From positions 496,001-560,000 of the forward strand of contig CAVTWD010000009.1 of assembly GCA_963738325.1 (NCBI GenBank): a stretch of DNA of 64,000 bases, in the 5' to 3' direction. The DNA is from CAVTWD01 sp963738325 (GTDB taxonomy: Bacteria; Actinomycetota; Acidimicrobiia; Acidimicrobiales; Ilumatobacteraceae). A program made the position numbers and the translations under genes. The notes under the pieces are model-generated. The model saw only the letters and a program-made list of their open reading frames with translations. It had not been told where the DNA came from and ran no database searches. Of this stretch, positions 48,330 through 55,821 are shown piece by piece; the first letter of the stretch is position 1, and every line of letters begins with the position of its first letter.

Positions 48330-49379
48330 GTGAGCGGCGTGAGCGAAGGCGAGGGCCGCGCCACGCCCGCGACGTACGAGAGCGCCGGGGTCAACCTCGC
48401 CGCGGCCGAGGAGGCGGTGGCCCGCATCGGCCCTTTGGCCCGCGCCACCTTCCGGCCGGAGGTCCTGTCGGACATCGGCGGCTTCGGTGGCGTCGTCGCC
48501 ATCCCCACCCAGTACCGCGATCCGGTTCTCGTCAGCTCCACCGACGGCGTGGGCACGAAGCTCGAGGTGGCCGTGATGACCGGCCGGTTCGACACCATCG
48601 GCATCGATCTCGTGGCCATGTGTGCCGACGACATCGCCGTACAGGGTGCCGATCCCTTGTTCTTCCTCGACTACATCGCCGTCGGCGCGCTCGACCCTGG
48701 CGTGGTCGAGGCCGTGGTGGGGGGGATCGCCGAAGGCTGCCGGCGGGCCGGCTGCGCGCTCGTGGGCGGCGAGGTGGCCGAGCACGGTGCGGCCCATCCG
48801 CTGGAGCTGGCGGGGTTCGTAGTGGGCGTGGTCGAGCGTTCCGAGCTCATCACCGGCGCAACCATCAGTGCGGGCGACGTGGTGATCGGCCTCGTCTCAC
48901 CCGGCCTGCGCTCGAACGGCTACTCGCTGGCCCGCAAGGTGCTGATCTCCAGTCGCGCCGCGCTCGATCAGCCGGCATGGGAGGGCGCCGACACGACCCT
49001 CGCCGACGAGTTGTTGCGTCCTTCGCTCATCTACTCCCCGGCGCTGGCCGCTCTGCGGGCCCGGCTCGACGTGCGCGGGCTGGCCCATGTAACCGGCGGC
49101 GGCCTGGCCGCCAACCTGGCGCGGGTGGTCCCCGCGGGCGTGGACGTCGTCATAAGGCGAGGGTCCTGGACGGTGCCGCGGATCTTCGGCGAGGTGCAGC
49201 GGCGCGGCGAGGTGACCGACGACGAGATGGCCCGCGCCTTCAACCTCGGGATCGGGATGGTGGCGGTCGTCGACGCCGAGCAGGAGACAGCCGCGTTGGC
49301 CGTACTCGACGAGCAGGGGTGCGAGGCGCGAGCCATCGGTCAGGTCTCCGCGGGCCAGGGCCGCGTGCTGGTGTCCTGA
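48330..49379 (+). CDS. purM: AIR synthetase (phosphoribosylformylglycinamidine cyclo-ligase)
   Basis: 349 residues. It closes the imidazole ring of FGAM. Motifs: 'TYESAGVNLAAAEEAV', 'VSSTDGVGTKLEVA', 'DLVAMCADDIAVQGADPLFF', 'LVGGEVAEH', 'SPGLRSNGYSLAR' and 'HVTGGGLAANLARVVP'. GTG 48330, with GTG 48339 also possible. It follows purF by 6 bp and closes the purine run; a convergent oxidoreductase gene ends 24 bp beyond. Confidence 0.96.
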   Translation: MSGVSEGEGRATPATYESAGVNLAAAEEAVARIGPLARATFRPEVLSDIGGFGGVVAIPTQYRDPVLVSSTDGVGTKLEVAVMTGRFDTIGIDLVAMCADDIAVQGADPLFFLDYIAVGALDPGVVEAVVGGIAEGCRRAGCALVGGEVAEHGAAHPLELAGFVVGVVERSELITGATISAGDVVIGLVSPGLRSNGYSLARKVLISSRAALDQPAWEGADTTLADELLRPSLIYSPALAALRARLDVRGLAHVTGGGLAANLARVVPAGVDVVIRRGSWTVPRIFGEVQRRGEVTDDEMARAFNLGIGMVAVVDAEQETAALAVLDEQGCEARAIGQVSAGQGRVLVS

Positions 49380-49403
49380 AGCGTGCGGCTGGTCGCGCCG
49401 AGG

Positions 49404-50336
49404 TCAAGCGAGCCGCGGCCTGACTTTCTCGGCGACGAGCTGGAGATGCTCCAAGTCGCGCAAATCGAGCACTTGGAGGTAGATGCGCGCTGCGCCCGCA
49501 TCGTGCCAACGCCGCAAGGTGGCGGTCACTTCGTCGACGAGGCCGGCCGCACCGTTGGCGCGCAGCTCCTCGGGTTCGCGGCCGATGGCCGTCGCTCGTC
49601 GCGCCAGCTCCCGCTCGTCACGCCCTACGCAGAGCACGAGCGCGGCGGAGTAGGTGATCGAGGCCGGGTCGCGCCCGATGGCTTGGCAGGCCGCCTCGAC
49701 GCGGCGGCACTGCCGCTGGAAGTCGTCGAGTGAGGCGAAGGCTCGGTTGTACTCGGCCGCGAATGTGGCGGCCAGGGCGGGCGTGCGCTTCGCCCCGCCG
49801 CCTCCGACGATGATGGGCACTCCGGGGCGTTGCACGGGCTTCGGGAGCCCGGGGGAATCCACGACTCGGTAGTAGCGACCCTCGTGCTCGTAGCGGGCGT
49901 CCTCGGGCGTGCTCCACAGGCCGGTGATGATCGTGAGCTGCTCCTCGAGACGGTCGAAGCGCTCGCCGAGTGACGGGAAGGGAATGGCGTAGGCGAGGTG
50001 CTCGGCCTCGTACCAACCGGCCCCCAACCCGAGCTCGACCCGGCCTCCGCTCATCTGGTCGACCTCCGCCACGCTCACGGCCAGCGGCCCGGGGAGGCGG
50101 AACGTGGCCGACGTGACGAGCGTGCCGAGGCGGATCGTCGTCGTGTCACGAGCCAGCCCGGCCAAGGTGACCCACGCGTCCGTCGGCCCCGGCCGTCCAT
50201 CGACCTTGCCCATCTTGAGGTAGTGGTCGGAGCGGAAGAAGGCGTCGAAGCCCAGCTCCTCGGCCGCCTTGGCGACCGCGAGCAAGTCGTCGTAGCTGGC
50301 GCCTTGCTGGGGCTCGGTGAAGATCCGCAGCTGCAT
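49404..50336 (-). CDS. LLM-class (probably F420-dependent) oxidoreductase
   Basis: 310 residues of the luciferase-like TIM barrel. Typical features are 'YDDLLAVAKAAEELGFDAFF', 'VSVAEVDQMSGGRVELGLGA', 'GWYEAEHLAYAIPFP' and 'PGVPIIVGGGGAKRTPALAA'. Actinobacterial members of this subfamily usually use coenzyme F420, but FMN cannot be excluded from sequence alone. The substrate is unknown. Starts at ATG 50336 and is divergent from pyrE, whose possible upstream ATG at 50335 would overlap it on the other strand. Confidence 0.82.
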   Translation of the reverse strand: MQLRIFTEPQQGASYDDLLAVAKAAEELGFDAFFRSDHYLKMGKVDGRPGPTDAWVTLAGLARDTTTIRLGTLVTSATFRLPGPLAVSVAEVDQMSGGRVELGLGAGWYEAEHLAYAIPFPSLGERFDRLEEQLTIITGLWSTPEDARYEHEGRYYRVVDSPGLPKPVQRPGVPIIVGGGGAKRTPALAATFAAEYNRAFASLDDFQRQCRRVEAACQAIGRDPASITYSAALVLCVGRDERELARRATAIGREPEELRANGAAGLVDEVTATLRRWHDAGAARIYLQVLDLRDLEHLQLVAEKVRPRLA

Positions 50337-50361
50337 GCCCGCACAGTACGGTCCGGCGCTG

Positions 50362-50907
50362 GTGGACCTCGACGCGCTTCGCGCCCACGTGCTGCAGCAC
50401 TCGGTGAAGCGCGGGCGCTTCACGCTGAAGTCGGGTAAGGAGAGCGCTTGGTTCCTCGACACCAAGCAGACCGCCTGCCGGCCGGAGGGGATCCTGCTCG
50501 TGGCCGAGGCGGCCCTGGCGCGGATCCCCGGGGACGTGACCGCCATCGGCGGTCTCACGATGGGCGCCGACCCGATCGCGTTCGGGCTGGCGGCTGTCGC
50601 CGCGACGAGGGGGCGGACCCTGCGGGCCTTCAGCATCCGCAAGGAGGCGAAGGACCACGGCGTCGAGGGACGCATCGCCGGTGCACTGGAGCCCGGCGAT
50701 CGAGTCGTCATCGTCGAGGACACCGCCACTCGAGGCGTCTCCGCCCTGGAGGCGGCGGCCGTCGTCCGGGCCTACGGTGCCGAGCCGGTGCTCATCCTCG
50801 CCCTGGTCGACCGGGGTGGCACCGCGAAAGCGTTGGCCCAGGCCGAGGGGATCGCCTTCGAGGCGCTGCTCACCGCCCCCGACCTCGGCTTCCCCTTCGA
50901 TAGCTGA
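50362..50907 (+). CDS. pyrE: Orotate phosphoribosyltransferase
   Basis: 181 residues from GTG 50362. It adds PRPP to orotate in pyrimidine synthesis. Features: 'RFTLKSGKESAWFLDTKQTA', 'AIGGLTMGADPIAFGLAAVA', 'SIRKEAKDHGVEGRIAGAL' with the catalytic Lys pair, and the PRPP motif 'VVIVEDTATRGVSALEAAAV'. An ATG at 50335 would add 9 residues but runs into the divergent gene's start. The tRNA cluster on the opposite strand begins about 110 bp later. Confidence 0.92.
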   Translation: MDLDALRAHVLQHSVKRGRFTLKSGKESAWFLDTKQTACRPEGILLVAEAALARIPGDVTAIGGLTMGADPIAFGLAAVAATRGRTLRAFSIRKEAKDHGVEGRIAGALEPGDRVVIVEDTATRGVSALEAAAVVRAYGAEPVLILALVDRGGTAKALAQAEGIAFEALLTAPDLGFPFDS

Positions 50908-51015
50908 ATGCAGGCGGCGGTGCTCACACGTCGTTCGAGCGCTTCGTACCTGAGTATGGAACGGCCCGTACTCGCGCTCGATCCGCGCCAGCGCGATGGC
51001 CGCTGGCGACTGGGG

Positions 51016-51088
51016 TGGTCGGGACCGGCGTCGATCCGGTGACCTCGCGCTTTTCAGGCGCGCGCTCTGCCGACTGAGCTACCCGACC
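51016..51088 (-). tRNA. tRNA-Phe (GAA)
   Basis: 73 nt. Acceptor stem GGTCGGG/CCCGACC with discriminator A; D arm GCTCAGTCGGCAGAGC; anticodon stem CGCGC/GCGCG around loop CTGAAAA, anticodon GAA; T arm ending in GGATCGACGCC. Third in a Glu-Asp-Phe cluster transcribed on the minus strand. CCA is not precisely encoded (CCC follows). Confidence 0.93.
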
Positions 51089-51118
51089 TTGTCCGTCCTC
51101 CACAGGCGGCGGACGGCG

Positions 51119-51193
51119 CGGTCCCGACGGGATTTGAACCCGCGGCCTCCGGCTTGACAGGCCGGCGTGCACTCCAAACTGCACCACGGGACC
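51119..51193 (-). tRNA. tRNA-Asp (GTC)
   Basis: 75 nt. Acceptor stem GGTCCCG/CGGGACC, discriminator G; D arm GTGCAGTTTGGAGTGCAC; anticodon stem CCGGC/GCCGG around loop CTGTCAA, anticodon GTC; T loop GGTTCAAATCC. Middle gene of the cluster, 14 bp from tRNA-Glu and 30 bp from tRNA-Phe. Confidence 0.94.
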
Positions 51194-51207
51194 GAGCTCG
51201 CTTTCAG

Positions 51208-51280
51208 CACCCCCAACGGGATTCGAACCCGTGCCGCCACCTTGAAAGGGTGGTGTCCTAGGCCGCTAGACGATGGGGGC
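51208..51280 (-). tRNA. tRNA-Glu (TTC)
   Basis: 73 nt. Acceptor stem GCCCCCA/TGGGGGT, discriminator G; anticodon stem CCACC/GGTGG around loop CTTTCAA, anticodon TTC; T arm CGGGTTCGAATCCCG. First gene of the cluster. A TAGAGT -10-like box lies upstream on the minus strand (51321-51326), flanked by an inverted repeat GCCTGCT/AGCAGGC (51300-51306, 51326-51332). The MITE-like element begins 37 bp beyond that box. Confidence 0.94.
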
Positions 51281-51362
51281 TCGGACGATCGGGACCGATG
51301 CCTGCTGGAAGGCGCAGGCAACTCTAGCAGGCGCCGCCCGATCGGCCGCCGACATCGCCCCG

Positions 51363-51527
51363 CTAGTGCCGTGACCGGCAACGTTCGCCCCGTTGCGCCG
51401 GCCAGTGCCGGCGCCGACTGCGTTGCGCCTCGTCGCAATAGTGCTGCGACTATTGCTTCCCCGTCGCGCCTTGCCGGCACCAACCCGGCTCGGCGGACCA
51501 GGCCTCGGTCACCGGTCACGGCACTAG
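51363..51527. mobile_element. 165-bp MITE-like element with perfect 16-bp terminal inverted repeats
   Basis: CTAGTGCCGTGACCGG (51363-51378) is repeated exactly in reverse at 51512-51527. The interior has no credible gene. It contains a hairpin GCAATAGT-GCTGCG-ACTATTGC (51435-51456) and several short GTTGCGCC-type repeats. The ends begin and finish with CTAG, which is either part of the repeat or a target copy. The ends do not match those of the IS982-like elements, so a different, unseen transposase would be needed to move it. The right CTAG is also the left target copy of the next element. Confidence 0.7.
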
Positions 51528-52547
51528 ACGAGTGATTCCCGGGGGTATCCGCCGCTGACGAGGCGAGAGCGTCCACGATCGGCGTTGCTTACCCGATCGA
51601 TCTGGGAGGACCGATGGACGCCGATCTGGACACTCTCGCTACCGCACTGTACGTGAAGGTGGACGACGCCATGGCGGACGATCCGAGCCTGGCGCCGGCG
51701 CGGCCCAGGGAGGGCTTCAGCACGAAGCTGGCTGATAGCGAGTTGATCACCTTGGCCGTGATGCAGGCGCTGCTCGGGTACACGTCCGAGACCCGCTGGC
51801 TGCGCCACGCCCGTCAGCACCTCCGACATCTGTTCCCTTATCTGCCCCGCCAGTCCGGCTACAACAAGCGGCTGCGGCGGGCGTCGGACCAGCTGCTGGC
51901 GTTCATCCGGCTGTTGGCGACCGATACCGATCTGTGGGGCGACGACACCTGGGTGATCGACTCCACCCCCATCGAGTGCGGTCGGTCTCGGCCCACCGCC
52001 CGACGGTCTGATGTGGCCGGATGGGCCGGCTACGGCTACTGCGCCAGCCACTCCCGCTACTTCTGGGGGCTGCGACTGCAGTGTGCACCCCCGCCGGGCT
52101 GCCCGTCACGTTCGCGTTGACCAATCCCAAAGTTGACGAACGCGAAGTCGCCCGCGACCTGTTGGAAACCGAACCCGACCTGATCGCCACCCGCCCAGGC
52201 CAGACGATCCTCGCCGACAAGGGCTACGCCAGCGCCGAGTTCGAACGGTTCCTCGCCGACCACGGCATCACCCTCCTACGCCCGGCCCGCACCGACGAGA
52301 AGCGACGCCCAGGTACGCCCCTGCTCAAGCCGTTGCGTCAACTCATCGAATCGGTGAACGACACGCTCAAGGGCCAACTCGATGTCGAACGCCACGGCGG
52401 CCGCACTGCAACCGGTGTGGTCGTGCGAATCGCCCAGCGACTCCTCGCCCTCACCGCCGCCATCTGGCACAACCACCGCAGCGGCCAACCCGCACTGCGC
52501 TCCCTCATCGCCTACGACCACTGACCCCCGGGAATTACGTCATCTAG
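51524..52547 (+). mobile_element. IS982-like insertion sequence, copy 2, with CTAG at both ends
   Basis: CTAG stands at 51524-51527 and 52544-52547 around 1,016 bp. Inverted repeats: ACGAGTGATTCCCGGGG at the left, matched with one gap by ATGACGTAATTCCCGGGG read inward from the right. The transposase is on the plus strand, 86 bp inside the left end, and is broken. The protein differs at many positions from copy 1, so this is a related but separate element rather than a recent duplicate. The left CTAG is shared with the MITE-like element, and the right CTAG supplies the stop codon of the next minus-strand gene. Confidence 0.82.
51614..52524 (+). pseudogene. IS982-like transposase, disrupted by a small deletion near 52080
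   Basis: Starts 'MDADLDTLATALYVKVDDAM' and is parallel to the copy at 12897-13811 throughout. The frame changes at about 52077-52085: copy 1 has RLHLVCTPGGLP, while here the sequence reads RLQC and resumes as VCTPAGLPVTFALTNPK in another frame, consistent with loss of 4 bp. The DDE residues survive on both sides ('DDTWVIDSTPIECGRSR', 'TILADKGYAS', 'LIESVNDTLKGQLD'). The deletion is a real-looking mutation, unlike the +1 changes elsewhere in the window. Confidence 0.82.
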
Positions 52548-53827
52548 CGGATCAGGTCCCATTCCTCGCCGGCGGTGGTGTCGCGGACCTCCACCCCCGC
52601 CGCCCGCAGGCGATCGCGCAACTCGTCGGCGGTCGCCCAGGCCTGTGCCGCCCGAGCCGCTCGGCGAGCGGCCAGCACCGCCTCGACGAGGGGCGCCAGC
52701 ACCTCCCGTTGGTCACGCGCCCCGAGTGCGGCCACCTCGCCGAGGCGCACCACCATCGAGCGCAGCCGCGCCCGCACGCGATCCGGCTCGTCGGACTGCG
52801 TGGTATCGGCGGACCAGTCCACGAGGAGCTGCTCGAGCTCGAGCACCGCGTTCACCGCGGCGGTGGTGTCACGGGCGTCGAGCGTGGCCCCGAAGTCGCG
52901 CTCGAGCCGAGCGGCTTCGGTCATGAGCGGCGTGCCCGTCGCCGCGGTGTTGGCCGGAGTCGCCGGGCCGGCGTCGGCCGCGGTGGAGCGGGTAGAGCTG
53001 GTCGTGCTCCGCCGTCCCTCCGCCGCCGCGGCCAGCTCGGCGAAGCTCAACTCGCTGCCGGCGGGGAACACGACCGCACGGCCCGCCCGCCGCAGGGTGA
53101 GGCCGCCTCGGCCGAGCACCGTCACGGTGGCCTCCCCCACGTCGAAGATCGCCGCGGTGTGCTCGTCGACGCCGATCACGCTGGTGTGGGGCGCAAGCTC
53201 TGCCTCCATTGTCGCGAGGCGCCGTTCGCCCAGGTAGCAGTAGCGGGTGTCGTAGTGGCCGCCCTCGGCGTTGTCGAAGTGGGGGATCACCGCGGCGCGC
53301 AGCCCCGTCGCGGCACCGAGGAGGTCGAGCCCCGGGAGCCAGTGAGCCGATTCGCCGGCCTTGTAGATCTCGTAGACGGGGACGGTTGCTACGCCGAGGG
53401 TCAGCGCGGCGGCGCTCGCGAACGTGACGGCGCCTCCAGTGGCGAGCTTGGCCGCCAACGTTGCGGGGATCGCCGTGCCGACCCACTGGCGCAGCGCGTA
53501 CGACGGGCTCCCCGGTCCCGCGAACACATAGCGGGCCGCTTCGAGGCGGCGCCGCGCCGTCTCGCGCGTGACCGCGTCCACCGCCGTCGAGCGGTACGTC
53601 GCCACCTCGATCCGGTGGCCCACGCTCTGGTCGAAGTACTGCTGCGTTCGCTCGGAGATGTCGTCGGCGTTCTCCTGGAAGCCATACGGCGTGTCGAGCA
53701 GGACGGCCGGTTCCCCGACGCGCTCGACGAGGGTCCGGTGCACCTTCGCCATGGTGGGCGCCGTCTCACCCGAGCCCATGATGGTGAGCAGGCGCACCCC
53801 GCTCCCGCCGGAAGGCGGTGCCGTCAT
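52544..53827 (-). CDS. Peptidase S51/cyanophycinase-like protein with a CysRS-like C-terminal tail
   Basis: 427 residues in two parts. Residues 1-270: a class I glutamine amidotransferase-like fold of the peptidase E/cyanophycinase type, with a nucleophile-elbow-like 'VFAGPGSPSYALRQW' and 'IPHFDNAEGGHYDTRYCYLG'. After an Ala/Thr-rich linker, residues 310-427 form a helical domain ('LEQLLVDWSADTT', 'AWATADELRDRLRAAGVEVR', 'DTTAGEEWDLIR') that resembles the DALR/tail region of cysteinyl-tRNA synthetase. Substrate unknown. The stop codon TAG lies inside the CTAG target of the adjacent IS. Start overlaps the DUF2017 stop by 4 bases. Confidence 0.7.
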   Translation of the reverse strand: MTAPPSGGSGVRLLTIMGSGETAPTMAKVHRTLVERVGEPAVLLDTPYGFQENADDISERTQQYFDQSVGHRIEVATYRSTAVDAVTRETARRRLEAARYVFAGPGSPSYALRQWVGTAIPATLAAKLATGGAVTFASAAALTLGVATVPVYEIYKAGESAHWLPGLDLLGAATGLRAAVIPHFDNAEGGHYDTRYCYLGERRLATMEAELAPHTSVIGVDEHTAAIFDVGEATVTVLGRGGLTLRRAGRAVVFPAGSELSFAELAAAAEGRRSTTSSTRSTAADAGPATPANTAATGTPLMTEAARLERDFGATLDARDTTAAVNAVLELEQLLVDWSADTTQSDEPDRVRARLRSMVVRLGEVAALGARDQREVLAPLVEAVLAARRAARAAQAWATADELRDRLRAAGVEVRDTTAGEEWDLIR

Positions 53828-54294
53828 CGGTCCGTCGCGGCGAGCAGCTCGTCGAGGAGCATGCTGAGATAGGCGTAGAGCGCGTAGCCCTGGATGTCAG
53901 GGTCGTCGTCTCGGACCCGGGAGACATCGAGGTCCTCGCTCACATCGAGCATGGTCCCCAGGACGAGCCGGACGCTGTTGATCGACTGCATCCATGCCAG
54001 CGCCGCTTCCTCGTCGAGCTCTTTGGAATCGAGGGACGCCTCGACGGCGTCGATTGCTGCGGTGCGCGAGGCAACCAGCTCCTCCCGCATGTAGTGCTGG
54101 TACTCCTCCTCGGCTTCCGGGTCGTGGGGGAAGGCAGTCGGGAAGAGCCGCCGGACGCGGGGGTCGTCGGAATCGCCGGCGAGCAGCTCGCGCAGCTGGG
54201 GCAGCAAGCGGCGCAACACCTCGCGTTCCTCCGAAGGCAGCTCGATGCGGAGGGCCCCACCGCGGGTGCGGCGGATCCGGCGCCGGCGCAGCAT
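53824..54294 (-). CDS. DUF2017 family protein
   Basis: 156 residues, all-helical. 'ALRIELPSEEREVLRRLLPQ', 'RRLFPTAFPHDPEAEEEYQH', 'YMREELVASRTAAIDAVE' and 'LAWMQSINSVRLVLGTMLDV' are characteristic of DUF2017, which in actinobacteria is encoded next to clpS. Biochemical role unknown; the linkage suggests a connection with ClpS-directed proteolysis. It follows clpS by 37 bp on the same strand and overlaps the next gene by 4 bases. Confidence 0.85.
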   Translation of the reverse strand: MLRRRRIRRTRGGALRIELPSEEREVLRRLLPQLRELLAGDSDDPRVRRLFPTAFPHDPEAEEEYQHYMREELVASRTAAIDAVEASLDSKELDEEAALAWMQSINSVRLVLGTMLDVSEDLDVSRVRDDDPDIQGYALYAYLSMLLDELLAATDR

Positions 54295-54331
54295 CAGCGA
54301 GCGGGCGGCCGGTCGGCGACGACGCCCGGCA

Positions 54332-54637
54332 TCAGTCGTCCCGCTGCATCGTGGCCCAGAGCCCGTGCTCGTGCAGGCGGAACACGTCGAGCTCCGCCTT
54401 CTCGCGCGTCCCGTTGGAGACCACCGCCCGACCCTTGTGGTGCACGTCCAGCATCAGCGAGGTGGCCTTCTCCCGGCTGTAGCCGAACAACTTCTGGAAC
54501 ACGAAGACCACGTACGACATCAAGTTGATGGGGTCGTTCCACACCAGGACGATCCAGGGCCGGTCGGGCCGGAGGTCGGTCTCGTCGGTCGGCTGCTCGA
54601 CCTCGACGGGGGCGAGCGAGGCGGCCGACGAACTCAT
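54332..54637 (-). CDS. clpS: ATP-dependent Clp protease adaptor ClpS
   Basis: 101 residues. ClpS delivers N-degron substrates to a Clp AAA+ unfoldase. The core is 'WIVLVWNDPINLMSYVVFVF', 'QKLFGYSREKATSLMLDVHH' and 'KGRAVVSNGTREKAELDVFR', including the N-D-x-x-N/T-x-x-Y/F region that binds N-terminal residues. First gene of a minus-strand operon clpS-DUF2017-peptidase-like. It is divergent from ctaB. Confidence 0.93.
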   Translation of the reverse strand: MSSSAASLAPVEVEQPTDETDLRPDRPWIVLVWNDPINLMSYVVFVFQKLFGYSREKATSLMLDVHHKGRAVVSNGTREKAELDVFRLHEHGLWATMQRDD

Positions 54638-54716
54638 CGCGCAATTACTCGGCCTTCGCCGCCTCGCACCGGGCGCGTTGGAGGCTCCAATGGCGTGGGC
54701 CTACGATCGGAGACGT

Positions 54717-55673
54717 ATGGCCGTCGGCAGCCGTCCCCTGGTTCCCTCCCGGTTGAACCCGGGTGGTCTCCTCGGACACGGCGATCGTCTCGGCCGCTTC
54801 CCGCGCACGAAGGTGGGGGCCTACCTCGCCCTCACCAAGCCGCGCATCATCGAGCTCCTGCTCATCACCACCGTGCCGACCATGGTCCTGGCGGACAAGG
54901 GCATCCCTGACCTGCGTCTCGTCCTGGCGACGCTGGTGGGCGGCGCGCTGGCGGCGGGCGCGGCCAACACCATCAACATGTACGTCGACCGCGACATCGA
55001 TCGGCTCATGCCCCGCACCCAGGGCCGGCCCCTGGTCACCGGGGCCATCGAGCCGCGTGCCGCCCTCGTGTTCGCATTGGTGCTGCTCAGCGCGGCCATG
55101 GTGATCCTCGGGCTGGCGGTCAACCTCCTTTCGGCCGCCCTCGCCCTGTCGGCCACTGCCTTCTACGTCTTCGTGTACACGTTGTGGCTGAAGCGCACCT
55201 CGACCCGCAACATCGTGATCGGCGGGGCGGCGGGCGCGGTACCCGTGCTCGTCGGTTGGGCGGCCGTCACCGGCAGCCTGACGTGGACGCCCTTGGTGCT
55301 GTTCGCCCTCATCTTCGTATGGACGCCGCCGCACTTCTGGGCTCTGGCCATCCGCTATGCCGACGACTACCGCGCCGCCGACGTCCCGATGCTGCCGGCC
55401 GTCGCCCCGGTAGAGGTCACGAGCCGCCGGATGCTCGGCTACACGATCGCGCTCTGGGCCCTCAGCCTCGTCCTCGTGCCCGTCGCCCACATGGGGCTTC
55501 TCTACGGGCTCGTGGCCCTCGTCGCAGGTGGGATGTTCGTGTGGGGTGTCCTGGCCCTGCGGCGTGCTCCAGGGGCACGCGCCGCCATGCGCGTCTTCTC
55601 GTTCTCGATCACGTACGTCACCGTCCTGTTCGGGGCGATCGCCCTCGACACGCTGGTGCGGCACGGCTGGTGA
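54717..55673 (+). CDS. ctaB: Protoheme IX farnesyltransferase (heme O synthase)
   Basis: 318 residues, UbiA-type prenyltransferase with about nine TM helices. It makes heme O, the precursor of heme A for the oxidase encoded downstream. Motifs: 'YLALTKPRIIELLLITTVPT', the first Asp-rich site in 'AANTINMYVDRDIDRLMPRT', 'QGRPLVTG', and the second in 'FVWTPPHFWALAIRYADDYR' (DDYRxADVPMLP). ATG 54717 is used; ATG 54690 would add 9 residues. Confidence 0.94.
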   Translation: MAVGSRPLVPSRLNPGGLLGHGDRLGRFPRTKVGAYLALTKPRIIELLLITTVPTMVLADKGIPDLRLVLATLVGGALAAGAANTINMYVDRDIDRLMPRTQGRPLVTGAIEPRAALVFALVLLSAAMVILGLAVNLLSAALALSATAFYVFVYTLWLKRTSTRNIVIGGAAGAVPVLVGWAAVTGSLTWTPLVLFALIFVWTPPHFWALAIRYADDYRAADVPMLPAVAPVEVTSRRMLGYTIALWALSLVLVPVAHMGLLYGLVALVAGGMFVWGVLALRRAPGARAAMRVFSFSITYVTVLFGAIALDTLVRHGW

Positions 55674-55821
55674 GCGCGCGCGATCGGGAGCCGCCCAGCT
55701 CGGGCGTGCGGCAGGGAAAGGGTGTCCGTTCCCCCTTCGCTAAGGTGCGGCCCCGACAGCTGACCCTTCCTCGTCCGAGCGCGCCGCGATCCGGGTCACG
55801 CCGCGCTCACCGGAGAGGCCC

